This document shows, in pieces, positions 46,801 to 56,500 of a DNA stretch of 64,000 bases. Origin of the DNA: an uncultured Rhodocyclaceae bacterium (lineage in GTDB: Bacteria; Pseudomonadota; Gammaproteobacteria; Burkholderiales; Rhodocyclaceae). Each line of letters opens with the position of its first letter. The first letter of the stretch is position 1. The stretch lies in assembly GCA_907163075.1 (NCBI GenBank), contig CAJQTY010000001.1, positions 1,364,001 to 1,428,000 of the forward strand, read 5' to 3'. Under the pieces are notes generated by a model that saw only the letters and a program-made list of their open reading frames with translations, did no database searches and was not told where the DNA came from. The position numbers and the translations under genes were made by a program.

Positions 46801-49800
46801 CAATGGAGTCCAGATCCTCGACAACTGGATCGCCAACGCTAGCAGGTCTGGCATCCAGTTGCGGACCGGCGTCAGCAACACGATCATCCAGGGCAACCGG
46901 ATCGGCACCGATCTCGCCGGCACGGCTAACTGGGGTGTCGGCCGGCATGGCATCGACGCCCAGGGCACCAACAACACCTTGATCGAAAACAACGTCATCG
47001 CCTATAGCAACAAAAGCGCGGCCGGTTACGACGGCATCTACATTGCATCGGGCACTGGCAACGCCATTCTCGGCAACAGCATCCACGGCACGGTGGCCAC
47101 CGGCGGCGGCCTGGGTATCGACCTCGGCACCAATGGTGTCACCGTCAACGATAGCGGCGACGGCGACACCGGTGCCAACAACTTGCAGAACTTCCCTGTC
47201 CTGGACTGGGCGGTCACCAACGGCACCGACACGATCACCGTTTCCGGCAGCCTGAACAGCGCCGCCAGCAGCTATTTCCGAATCGAGTTCTTCGCCAACG
47301 CCAGCGCGGATGCCAGCGGCTACGGCGAGGGGCAGATCTATCTGGGTTTTGTCAACGTCACCACCAATGCCTCGGGTAACGCCACCTTCTCGACCACGCT
47401 CTCCGGTGTCGCGACGCCGGTCGGTTACGCCATCTCGGCCACCGCCACCCGCTCGAACGTCACCTTTACGACGTTCACCGATACATCGGAATTCGCCAAG
47501 AATGTAGTCGCCGTCTCATCCGCGCAGGCCGTGTTGGTCGTTGACACCGCTGCCGACACAGCCGATGGCGACACCACCAGCCTGTCCACCCTGCTCGCCA
47601 ACAAGGGAGCCGACGGTTTCGTTTCGCTGCGCGAAGCGATCATCGCTGCCAACAACACCGCCAACGGCAGCCTCGCTGATCTGATTGCCTTTAGCATCGC
47701 CGGTACCGGCACCCATACGATCACGGCTACCAGTGTCCTGCCGACAATCACCAACGCGGTCGTCATCGACGCCACGACTGACGATTCCTTCGCCGCTAAC
47801 AGCAACCGGCCGGCCATCGTGCTAAATGGCAACAATCTCAATTCCAGCGGCCTGATGCTTTCCAGCACCGGCGACGGCAGCACCATCCGCGGCCTGGTCA
47901 TCACCAATTTCCAGCAAAGCGGCATTCGTATCGAAGCCGGCTCCGACGGCAACACCATCGCCGGCAACTACATCGGCAAGCTCAATACCAGCGGCACGCT
48001 GGGCACTGTCGGCAATGGCTCGGCCGGCGTCCTGATCTACGGCGCCAACAACACCATCGGCGGGACCAGTGCCGCCGACCGCAACGTGATCGGCGGCAAC
48101 AGCGTGCACGGCATCTGGGTGGCGGGCGGCAGTGGCAACGACATCATCGGCAACTACATCGGCACCGACGCCAGCGGCAATACCGCCAATGGCAACCTGT
48201 TCAACGGTATCCAGATCCAGGACGGCGGCACGGGCAACGTCGTCGCCTCCAACGTCATCGCGGCCAATGGCGTGGACGGCATCGGGGTGCGTGGCGAGAC
48301 AAGCGACGGCAACATCATCCGCGGCAACCGCATCGGCCTGGGTGCCGACGGCACCACGGTGCTGGGCGAGGGTTACGACGGCATCTACATCGAGGGCGGC
48401 GCCGACAACACCGTGATCGGCGGCGCCAACCCGGGCGAGGGCAACGTGATCGTCGGCGCGGTGTGGGGCATTTCAGTCGACGGCGCCAGCAGCGGAACCG
48501 TGGTGCGCGGCAACTTCATCGGCACCGACGGCGGCCTGGCCTTGGCGGGTGGCAACGCGGACGGCATCGTGCTGCAGAACGGCGCCAGCGACAGCCTCAT
48601 CGGCGGCACGGCCGCGGCCGACCGCAACCACATCACCAACAGCTCCGGTTACGGGGTCAGCCTCGATTCCACGGCCGGTGCCGGCAACGCCATCCTCGGC
48701 AACGCGATCTGGAACAACGGCCAGATGGCCATAGACATCGGCCCGGCCGGCGTCACCGCCAACGACACCGGCGACGCCGACAGCGGCGCCAACAACCTGC
48801 AGAACTTTGTGGTGCTGACGCTGGCCAGGACGGACGGCAACGACCTTACGGTCACCGGCACCCTCAACAGCACTGCCAGCAGTTACTTCCGCATCGAGTT
48901 CTTCGCATCCGCCACGAGCAACGCCAGCGGCCATGGCGACGGGCAAATCTACCTCGGCTTCGTGAATGTCAGCACCGACGTCTCGGGCAATGCCACGTTC
49001 TCCACCACGCTCAGCGGTGTGGCCGTGCCGGCCGGTTATACCATCTCGGCGACCGCCACCCGGTCGACTATTACCTTCACCACGTTCACCGACACCTCGG
49101 AGTTTGCGAAGAACGTTGTCGCCATTTCCAGCACTCAGGGCATCCTTGTTGTCGATACCGCCAGCGACACCAGCGATGGCGACACGACCAGCCTGTCCAC
49201 CCTGCTCGCCGACAAGGGCGCCGACGGCTTCGTTTCCCTGCGCGAAGCCATTACCGCCGCCAACAATACGGCCAACGGCAGTTCGGCGGACCTGATCAAC
49301 TTCGGCGTCGCCGGCACCGGCGTCCATACCATCACCCTCGGCAGCATCCTGCCGACGATAACCGACGCCGTCGTCATCAACGCCGCCACCGACGACAGCT
49401 TCGCCGCCAACGGCAGTAGGCCGGCCATCGTGCTCAACGGCAACAACGGCAACTACGTCGGTCTGGCACTCGGCAGTGACGCCGGTGGCAGCACCATCCG
49501 CGGTCTCGTGATCACCAACTTCAAGCCGGACGGCATCCATATCCAGGCCGGCTCCGACGGCAACACCATTGCCGGCAATTACATCGGGAAGCTGCAGGCC
49601 AGCGGTGCTGTCGGCACCTCCGGCAACGGCGGCAACGGAATCTGGATCCTCAGCAACAACAACGTGATCGGCGGCAGCGGCGCCGACCGCAACGTGATCG
49701 CCGGCAACGGCTTACACGGCGTGCGGATAGAGGGTGGCAGCGGCAATCAGATCGTCGGCAATTACATCGGCACCGATGCCACCGGCAACCTCGCCAATGG

Positions 49801-52800
49801 GCACGGCCTGGACGGCGTGCGCCTCGAGAACGGCGCCACGTCCAACCGCATCATCGGCAACGTCATTGCGGCCAATCAGGTCGACGGCGTTGCGATCTAT
49901 GGCGAAACCAGCGACGGCAATATCATCCAGGGCAACAAGATTGGCCTGGGCACTGATGGCAGTACCGTGCTGGGAATGGGTTTCGACGGCGTCTACATTG
50001 AGGGCGGCGCCGACAACACCCTGATCGGCGGCGTAGGCGCAGGCAACACCATCGTCGGCAACGATCACGGCATCATGATCGAAGGGACCAGCAGCGGCAC
50101 CCTGATCCGCGGCAACTTCATCGGCACCGACGAGGCCCTGAGTCTGGATGGCGGCAATCAGGTCGGCATCGGCTTCCTCGATGGCGCTTTCGACAACATG
50201 GTCGGCGGCACGGTCGCGGGCGAAGGCAATGTCATCTTCAACAGCGTGCTGTATGGGATCGGCCTCGGAACGACAGACGGGACAAGCAATGCCATGCTCG
50301 GCAACGCCATCTGGAACAACGCTGAGCTCGGCATCGATACCTACCTGAAAGGCACAGAAGCCAACGATCCTGGCGACACTGACAGCGGCCCCAACAACCT
50401 GCAGAACTTCCCGGTATTGGCCGTGGCGCGCAGTGATGGCAGCAATGAAGTGACTGTGACCGGCACGCTCAACAGCAATGCCGGCAGCTATTTCCGCATC
50501 GAGTTCTTCGCCTCGCCGACCGGCGATAGCAGCGGCTATGGCGAGGGGAAAATCTACCTGGGTTTCGTGAATGTGGCGACTGACGGCAGCGGTGACGCGT
50601 CCTTCTCTACTACGCTGACTGGCGTTGCGGTGCCGGTGGGTTACGTCATCTCGGCCACCGCGACGCGGTCCGATGCCGGCTACGCCAGTTTCATCGACAC
50701 CTCCGAATTCTCCGCCTATCGTGTGGTAATGAGCAACATCAACACGGCACCGACCGTCGCCAATGCGATTCCGGATCAGAATGCCACCGAGGAAGCCGCA
50801 TTCAGTTTTTCGTTCGCCGCCAATGCGTTCGCCGATGGCGATGTTGGCGATGAGCTGAGCTATTCTGCCTCCGGCCTGCCGGCCTGGCTGAGTTTCGATG
50901 CGGCGACCCGAACGTTCTCGGGCACCCCGGCCAATGCCGATGTCGGCTCGGTGACGATCACCGTCCGCGCTACCGACATCGCCGGGGCGTTCGTCGAGGA
51001 TAGCTTCAATATCACCGTCGCCAACAGCAACGACGCGCCGACCGTCGCCAATCCGATTCCGAATCAGAATGCGACCGAAGATAGTGCCTTCAGCTTTGCG
51101 TTCGCGGCCAATACGTTTAACGACGTCGATGCCGGTGCGACACTGAGCTATACCGCCCAGCTCAATGGCGGCGGCGTCCTGCCGGGCTGGCTCACTTTCG
51201 ATGCGGCAACCCGCACCTTCTCCGGTACACCGGCCAATGCCGATGTCGGCACAGTCAGTATCGACGTGATCGCCGATGACGGCAATGGCGGTACGGTCAC
51301 CGATACCTTCACGATCACCGTTGCCAACAGCAATGACGCGCCGACCGTTGCCAATCCGATTCCGAATCAGAATGCGACCGAAGATAGTGCCTTCAGCTTT
51401 GCGTTCGCGGCCAATACGTTTAACGACGTCGATGCCGGTGCGACACTGAGCTATACCGCCCAGCTCAATGGCGGCGGCGTCCTGCCGAGCTGGCTCACTT
51501 TCGATGCGGCAACCCGCACCTTCTCCGGTACACCGGCCAATGCCGATGTCGGCACGGTCAGTATCGACGTGATCGCCGATGACGGCAATGGCGGTACGGT
51601 CACCGATACCTTCACGATCACGGTCGCCAACAGCAATGACGCACCGACCGTCGCCAACCCGATCCCGAATCAGAATGCGACCGAAGATAGCGCCTTCAGC
51701 TTTGCATTTGCGGCCAATACCTTCGCCGATGTCGATATCGGCGATACCTTCACCTATTCCGCTGCCGGCCTGCCGGCCTGGCTGACTTTCGATGCTGGGA
51801 CGCGCACGTTCTCGGGCACCCCGGCCAATGCCAATGTCGGCACGGTGGCGATCACGGTCCGCGCTACCGACAGTGGCGGGGCGTTCGTCGAGGACAGTTT
51901 CAATATCACCGTCGCCAACAGCAATGACGCGCCGACCGTCGCCAATCCGATTCCGAATCAGAATGCGACCGAAGATAGTGCCTTCAGCTTTGCGTTCGCG
52001 GCCAATACCTTCGCCGATGTCGATATCGGCGATACCTTCACCTATTCCGCTGCCGGCCTGCCGGCCTGGCTGACTTTCGATGCTGGGACGCGCACGTTCT
52101 CGGGCACCCCGGCCAATGCCAATGTCGGCACGGTGGCGATCACGGTCCGCGCTACCGACAGCGGCGGGGCGTTCGTCGAGGACAGTTTCAATATCACCGT
52201 CGCCAACAGCAATGACGCGCCGACCGTTGCCAATCCGATTCCGAATCAGAATGCGACCGAAGATAGTGCCTTCAGCTTTGCGTTCGCGGCCAATACCTTC
52301 GCCGATGTCGATATCGGCGATACCTTCACCTATTCTGCTGCCGGCCTGCCGGCCTGGCTGACTTTCGATGCTGGGACGCGCACGTTCTCGGGCACCCCGG
52401 CCAATGCCAATGTCGGCACGGTGGCGATCACGGTCCGCGCTACCGACAGCGGCGGGGCGTTCGTCGAGGACAGTTTCAACATCACGGTCGCCAACAGCAA
52501 TGACGCGCCGACCGTCGCCAATCCGATTCCGAATCAGAATGCGACCGAAGATAGTGCTTTCAACTTCCAGTTCGCGGCCAATACCTTCGCCGATGTCGAT
52601 ATCGGCGATACCTTCACCTATTCCGCTGCCGGCCTGCCGGCCTGGCTGACTTTCGATGCTGGGACGCGCACGTTCTCGGGCACCCCGGCCAATGCCAATG
52701 TCGGCACGGTGGCGATCACGGTCCGCGCTACCGACAGCGGCGGGGCGTTCGTCGAGGACAGTTTCAATATCACCGTCGCCAACAGCAATGACGCGCCGAC

Positions 52801-53512
52801 CGTTGCCAATCCGATTCCGAATCAGAATGCGACCGAAGATAGTGCCTTCAGCTTTGCGTTCGCGGCCAATACCTTCGCCGATGTCGATATCGGCGATACC
52901 TTCACCTATTCTGCTGCCGGCCTGCCGGCCTGGCTGACTTTCGATGCTGGGACGCGCACGTTCTCGGGCACCCCGGCCAATGCCAATGTCGGCACGGTGG
53001 CGATCACGGTCCGCGCTACCGACAGCGGCGGGGCGTTCGTCGAGGACAGTTTCAACATCACGGTCGCCAACAGCAATGACGCGCCGACCGTCGCCAATCC
53101 GATTCCGAATCAGAATGCGACCGAAGATAGTGCTTTCAACTTCCAGTTCGCGGCCAATACCTTCGCCGATGTCGATATCGGCGATACCTTCACCTATTCC
53201 GCTGCCGGCCTGCCGGCCTGGCTGACTTTCGATGCTGGGACGCGCACGTTCTCGGGCACCCCGGCCAATGCCAATGTCGGCACGGTGGCGATCACGGTCC
53301 GCGCTACCGACAGCGGCGGGGCGTCGTCGAGGACAGTTTCAATATCACCGTCGCCAACAGCAATGACGCGCCGACCGTTGCCAATCCGATTCCGAATCAG
53401 AATGCGACCGAAGATAGTGCCTTCAGCTTTGCGTTCGCGGCCAATACCTTCGCCGATGTCGATATCGGCGATACCTTCACCTATTCTGCTGCCGGCCTGC
53501 CGGCCTGGCTGA
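43859..53512 (+). CDS. Giant LEPR/DUF4347 surface protein, 5' part: beta-helix modules and Ig-like repeats
   Basis: Starts at ATG 43859 (MSRRHPCMPLIETLEPRIL). There is no Sec signal; instead LEPRILYSAD at 14-23, the N-terminal tag of LEPR-type very large exported proteins. Residues about 50-220 match DUF4347 (VIFVDVRVPVYQSLIDDI, IHIISHGQAGSVELG, DILLYGCDVAEG). Then come four right-handed beta-helix modules (about residues 228-2295), each with NTNDSGAGSLRQAI or DGFVSLREAI, many NxIxGNYIGT turns, and ending ...FTDTSEFAKN. Ig-like He_PIG/CADG repeats follow (NSNDAPTVANPIPNQNATED). The frame is broken by a missing T at about 53324 and stops at 53512; the gene clearly continues (55408-64000). Confidence 0.88.
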   Translation: MSRRHPCMPLIETLEPRILYSADLAPIAMLAGGQQVADHQQFAAHPALTANTEVIFVDVRVPVYQSLIDDITAQAASGQRLEVVVIGADEDGVTRVDQTLGGRQDIAAIHIISHGQAGSVELGATRLDSDTLMARAPEIAAWGSALAADGDILLYGCDVAEGSAGRLFVDQLAALTGADVAASDNLTGNASLGGDWTLEVQVGAISSANLFAPETLKALQSWQGTLTTYTVTNTNDSGAGSLRQAILNSNASTAVDDTIAFNITGAGVHNINLSSILPAITDKVSINATTDDSFAANSNRPAIIIDGGGLTGNGLSLTSSADGSTIRGFVIRNFAGNGIEIDFGSDSHLIAGNYIGSFDSSGQLAAGTGMTGTQATGNGIYSEGDNIVIGGSTAADRNLIGGNASDGIDVRGSLGTQILGNWIGVSGDGATSMANAVNGVYVFSSSGIEIGGPSASDGNWITGGTGNALQVDESSNALVQNNRMGTDLTGTQNWGSGASTVSFNGIGSGSRVLDNIIAFGGRRGIALESGFTGITISANSIYGSADTGIDLGVDAVTANDTGDTDTGANNLQNFPVLTLARTNGTSTVEVSGTLNSAASSYYRIEFFANASADASGYGEGQIYLGFVNVTTNASGNATFSTTLSGVAMPVGYAISATATRSNVTFTTFTDTSEFAKNAVAVSSAQAVLVVDTAADTADGDTTSLSTLLANKGADGFVSLREAIIAANNTANGSLADLIAFSIAGTGTHTITATSVLPTITNAVVIDATTDDSFAANSNRPAIVLNGNSLAADGLTLSATADGSTIRGLLIKNFDFSSIRIESGSSGNTIVGNYFGGLGTGGNHDAGAQGSGYLLDVRGDNNLIGGSSAADRNVLVSNSASYGIFVNGVGAYSNRVQGNYIGTDATGNSAFGGGGTVSLSNSGTNNLIGGSGAGEGNVLATDIYFSNAGSGSVIQGNRIGVTADGTNVLSGITLSGIDIATSNGVQILDNWIANASRSGIQLRTGVSNTIIQGNRIGTDLAGTANWGVGRHGIDAQGTNNTLIENNVIAYSNKSAAGYDGIYIASGTGNAILGNSIHGTVATGGGLGIDLGTNGVTVNDSGDGDTGANNLQNFPVLDWAVTNGTDTITVSGSLNSAASSYFRIEFFANASADASGYGEGQIYLGFVNVTTNASGNATFSTTLSGVATPVGYAISATATRSNVTFTTFTDTSEFAKNVVAVSSAQAVLVVDTAADTADGDTTSLSTLLANKGADGFVSLREAIIAANNTANGSLADLIAFSIAGTGTHTITATSVLPTITNAVVIDATTDDSFAANSNRPAIVLNGNNLNSSGLMLSSTGDGSTIRGLVITNFQQSGIRIEAGSDGNTIAGNYIGKLNTSGTLGTVGNGSAGVLIYGANNTIGGTSAADRNVIGGNSVHGIWVAGGSGNDIIGNYIGTDASGNTANGNLFNGIQIQDGGTGNVVASNVIAANGVDGIGVRGETSDGNIIRGNRIGLGADGTTVLGEGYDGIYIEGGADNTVIGGANPGEGNVIVGAVWGISVDGASSGTVVRGNFIGTDGGLALAGGNADGIVLQNGASDSLIGGTAAADRNHITNSSGYGVSLDSTAGAGNAILGNAIWNNGQMAIDIGPAGVTANDTGDADSGANNLQNFVVLTLARTDGNDLTVTGTLNSTASSYFRIEFFASATSNASGHGDGQIYLGFVNVSTDVSGNATFSTTLSGVAVPAGYTISATATRSTITFTTFTDTSEFAKNVVAISSTQGILVVDTASDTSDGDTTSLSTLLADKGADGFVSLREAITAANNTANGSSADLINFGVAGTGVHTITLGSILPTITDAVVINAATDDSFAANGSRPAIVLNGNNGNYVGLALGSDAGGSTIRGLVITNFKPDGIHIQAGSDGNTIAGNYIGKLQASGAVGTSGNGGNGIWILSNNNVIGGSGADRNVIAGNGLHGVRIEGGSGNQIVGNYIGTDATGNLANGHGLDGVRLENGATSNRIIGNVIAANQVDGVAIYGETSDGNIIQGNKIGLGTDGSTVLGMGFDGVYIEGGADNTLIGGVGAGNTIVGNDHGIMIEGTSSGTLIRGNFIGTDEALSLDGGNQVGIGFLDGAFDNMVGGTVAGEGNVIFNSVLYGIGLGTTDGTSNAMLGNAIWNNAELGIDTYLKGTEANDPGDTDSGPNNLQNFPVLAVARSDGSNEVTVTGTLNSNAGSYFRIEFFASPTGDSSGYGEGKIYLGFVNVATDGSGDASFSTTLTGVAVPVGYVISATATRSDAGYASFIDTSEFSAYRVVMSNINTAPTVANAIPDQNATEEAAFSFSFAANAFADGDVGDELSYSASGLPAWLSFDAATRTFSGTPANADVGSVTITVRATDIAGAFVEDSFNITVANSNDAPTVANPIPNQNATEDSAFSFAFAANTFNDVDAGATLSYTAQLNGGGVLPGWLTFDAATRTFSGTPANADVGTVSIDVIADDGNGGTVTDTFTITVANSNDAPTVANPIPNQNATEDSAFSFAFAANTFNDVDAGATLSYTAQLNGGGVLPSWLTFDAATRTFSGTPANADVGTVSIDVIADDGNGGTVTDTFTITVANSNDAPTVANPIPNQNATEDSAFSFAFAANTFADVDIGDTFTYSAAGLPAWLTFDAGTRTFSGTPANANVGTVAITVRATDSGGAFVEDSFNITVANSNDAPTVANPIPNQNATEDSAFSFAFAANTFADVDIGDTFTYSAAGLPAWLTFDAGTRTFSGTPANANVGTVAITVRATDSGGAFVEDSFNITVANSNDAPTVANPIPNQNATEDSAFSFAFAANTFADVDIGDTFTYSAAGLPAWLTFDAGTRTFSGTPANANVGTVAITVRATDSGGAFVEDSFNITVANSNDAPTVANPIPNQNATEDSAFNFQFAANTFADVDIGDTFTYSAAGLPAWLTFDAGTRTFSGTPANANVGTVAITVRATDSGGAFVEDSFNITVANSNDAPTVANPIPNQNATEDSAFSFAFAANTFADVDIGDTFTYSAAGLPAWLTFDAGTRTFSGTPANANVGTVAITVRATDSGGAFVEDSFNITVANSNDAPTVANPIPNQNATEDSAFNFQFAANTFADVDIGDTFTYSAAGLPAWLTFDAGTRTFSGTPANANVGTVAITVRATDSGGASSRTVSISPSPTAMTRRPLPIRFRIRMRPKIVPSALRSRPIPSPMSISAIPSPILLPACRPG
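45668..46220 (+). repeat. Near-identical 553-bp direct repeat in the beta-helix region, copy 1
   Basis: This block, covering the end of beta-helix module 1 and the start of module 2, recurs 1,614 bases downstream at 47282-47834. I saw two differences (T/C in GCGAtGCCG versus GCGAcGCCG, and GCAGTC versus GTAGTC). The protein segments encoded are almost identical, whereas the flanking helix turns differ, indicating recent duplication or gene conversion. Confidence 0.85.
47282..47834 (+). repeat. Near-identical 553-bp direct repeat in the beta-helix region, copy 2
   Basis: Second copy of 45668-46220 (same offset of 1,614 bases throughout). It covers the end of module 2 and the start of module 3. 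Modules 3-4 (around 48890-49440 and 50480 onward) carry diverged versions of the same segment. Confidence 0.85.
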
Positions 53513-56500
53513 CTTTCGATGCTGGGACGCGCACGTTCTCGGGCACCCCGGCCAATGCCAATGTCGGCACGGTGGCGATCACGGTCCGCGCTACCGACAG
53601 CGGCGGGGCGTTCGTCGAGGACAGTTTTCAACATCACGGTCGCCAACAGCAATGACGCGCCGACCGTCGCCAATCCGATTCCGAATCAGAATGCGACCGA
53701 AGATAGTGCTTTCAACTTCCAGTTCGCGGCCAATACCTTCGCCGATGTCGATATCGGCGATACCTTCACCTATTCCGCTGCCGGCCTGCCGGCCTGGCTG
53801 ACTTTCGATGCTGGGACGCGCACGTTTCTCGGGCACCCCGGCCAATGCCGATGTCGGCACGGTGGCGATCACGGTCCGCGCTACCGACAGTGGCGGGGCG
53901 TTCGTCGAGGATAGCTTCAATATCACCGTCGCCAACAGCAACGACGCGCCGACCGTCGCCAATCCGATTCCGAATCAGAATGCGACCGAAGATAGTGCCT
54001 TCAGCTTTGCGTTCGCGGCCAATACGTTTAACGACGTCGATGCCGGTGCGACACTGAGCTATACCGCCCAGCTCAATGGCGGCGGCGTCCTGCCGGGCTG
54101 GCTCACTTTCGATGCGGCAACCCGCACCTTCTCCGGTACGCCAGCCAATGCCGATGTCGGCACAGTCAGTATCGACGTGATCGCCGATGACGGCAATGGC
54201 GGTACGGTCACCGATACCTTCACGATCACCGTTGCCAACAGCAATGACGCGCGGTGCGATCCCACCGGTCGCGCTAACCACAGCGGCGGCGTTCGTCGAG
54301 GACAGTTTTCATATCCCGCGCCACAGCAAGACCGCCGACCGTTCCAATACGCTTTCCGATCATCAACCGAAATATTGCCTTCTCTTTGCAGTTCGCGCCA
54401 CTACTCGCCGATTCTATATCGGCGTACCTTCACCTATTCTGAGCTGCCGCCTGCCGCCTGGCTACTGTCATGCGGGACGCGCACGTTCTCGGTCCACCGT
54501 CCTTCCAATGCGGCACGGTGGCGAATCACGGTCCGCGCAACCGACAGCGCGGGCGTTCGTCGGCAGGTTTCACTCACAGTCGCCAACACCTGAGCAGCGC
54601 CGAACCGTCGCCAATCCTATTCCGATCAAATGCCGAACCACCGTGCTCACTTCCAGTTCTGCGGCATACCTTCGCCGATTTCTATATCCGGTCTCTACTT
54701 CACCTATTCCGCTGCCGGCCTGCCGGCCTGGCTGACTTTCCGATGCTGGGACGCGCACGTTCTCGGGCACCCCGGCCAATGCCAATGTCGGCACGGTGGC
54801 GATCACGGTCCGCGCTACCGACAGTGGCGGGGCGTTCGTCGAGGACAGTTTCAATATCACCGTCGCCAACAGCAATGACGCGCCGACCGTCGCCAATCCG
54901 ATTCCGAATCAGAATGCGACCGAAGATAGTGCCTTCAGCTTTGCGTTCGCGGCCAATACCTTCGCCGATGTCGATATCGGCGATACCTTCACCTATTCTG
55001 CTGCCGGCCTGCCGGCCTGGCTGACTTTCGATGCTGGGACGCGCACGTTCTCGGGCACCCCGGCCAATGCCAATGTCGGCACTGGTGGCGATCACGGTCC
55101 GCGCTACCGACAGCGGCGGGGCGTTCGTCGAGGACAGTTTCAACATCACGGTCGCCAACAGCAATGACGCGCCGACCGTCGCCAATCCGATTCCGAATCA
55201 GAATGCGACCGAAGATAGTGCTTTCAACTTCCAGTTCGCGGCCAATACCTTCGCCGATGTCGATATCGGCGATACCTTCACCTATTCCGCTGCCGGCCTG
55301 CCGGCCTGGCTGACTTTCGATGCTGGGACGCGCACGTTCTCGGGCACCCCGGCCAATGCAATGTCGGCACGGTGGCGATCACGGTCCGCGCTACCGACAG
55401 CGGCGGGGGCGTTCGTCGAGGACAGTTTCAATATCACCGTCGCCAACAGCAATGACGCGCCGACCGTTGCCAATCCGATTCCGAATCAGAATGCGACCGA
55501 AGATAGTGCCTTCAGCTTTGCGTTCGCGGCCAATACCTTCGCCGATGTCGATATCGGCGATACCTTCACCTATTCTGCTGCCGGCCTGCCGGCCTGGCTG
55601 ACTTTCGATGCTGGGACGCGCACGTTCTCGGGCACCCCGGCCAATGCCAATGTCGGCACGGTGGCGATCACGGTCCGCGCTACCGACAGCGGCGGGGCGT
55701 TCGTCGAGGACAGTTTCAACATCACGGTCGCCAACAGCAATGACGCGCCGACCGTCGCCAATCCGATTCCGAATCAGAATGCGACCGAAGATAGTGCTTT
55801 CAACTTCCAGTTCGCGGCCAATACCTTCGCCGATGTCGATATCGGCGATACCTTCACCTATTCCGCTGCCGGCCTGCCGGCCTGGCTGACTTTCGATGCT
55901 GGGACGCGCACGTTCTCGGGCACCCCGGCCAATGCCGATGTCGGCACGGTGGCGATCACGGTCCGCGCTACCGACAGTGGCGGGGCGTTCGTCGAGGATA
56001 GCTTCAATATCACCGTCGCCAACAGCAACGACGCGCCGACCGTCGCCAATCCGATTCCGAATCAGAATGCGACCGAAGATAGTGCCTTCAGCTTTGCGTT
56101 CGCGGCCAATACGTTTAACGACGTCGATGCCGGTGCGACACTGAGCTATACCGCCCAGCTCAATGGCGGCGGCGTCCTGCCGGGCTGGCTCACTTTCGAT
56201 GCGGCAACCCGCACCTTCTCCGGTACGCCAGCCAATGCCGATGTCGGCACAGTCAGTATCGACGTGATCGCCGATGACGGCAATGGCGGTACGGTCACCG
56301 ATACCTTCACGATCACCGTTGCCAACAGCAATGACGCGCCGACCGTTGCCAATCCGATTCCGAATCAGAATGCGACCGAAGATAGTGCCTTCAGCTTTGC
56401 GTTCGCGGCCAATACGTTTAACGACGTCGATGCCGGTGCGACACTGAGCTATACCGCCCAGCTCAATGGCGGCGGCGTCCTGCCGAGCTGGCTCACTTTC

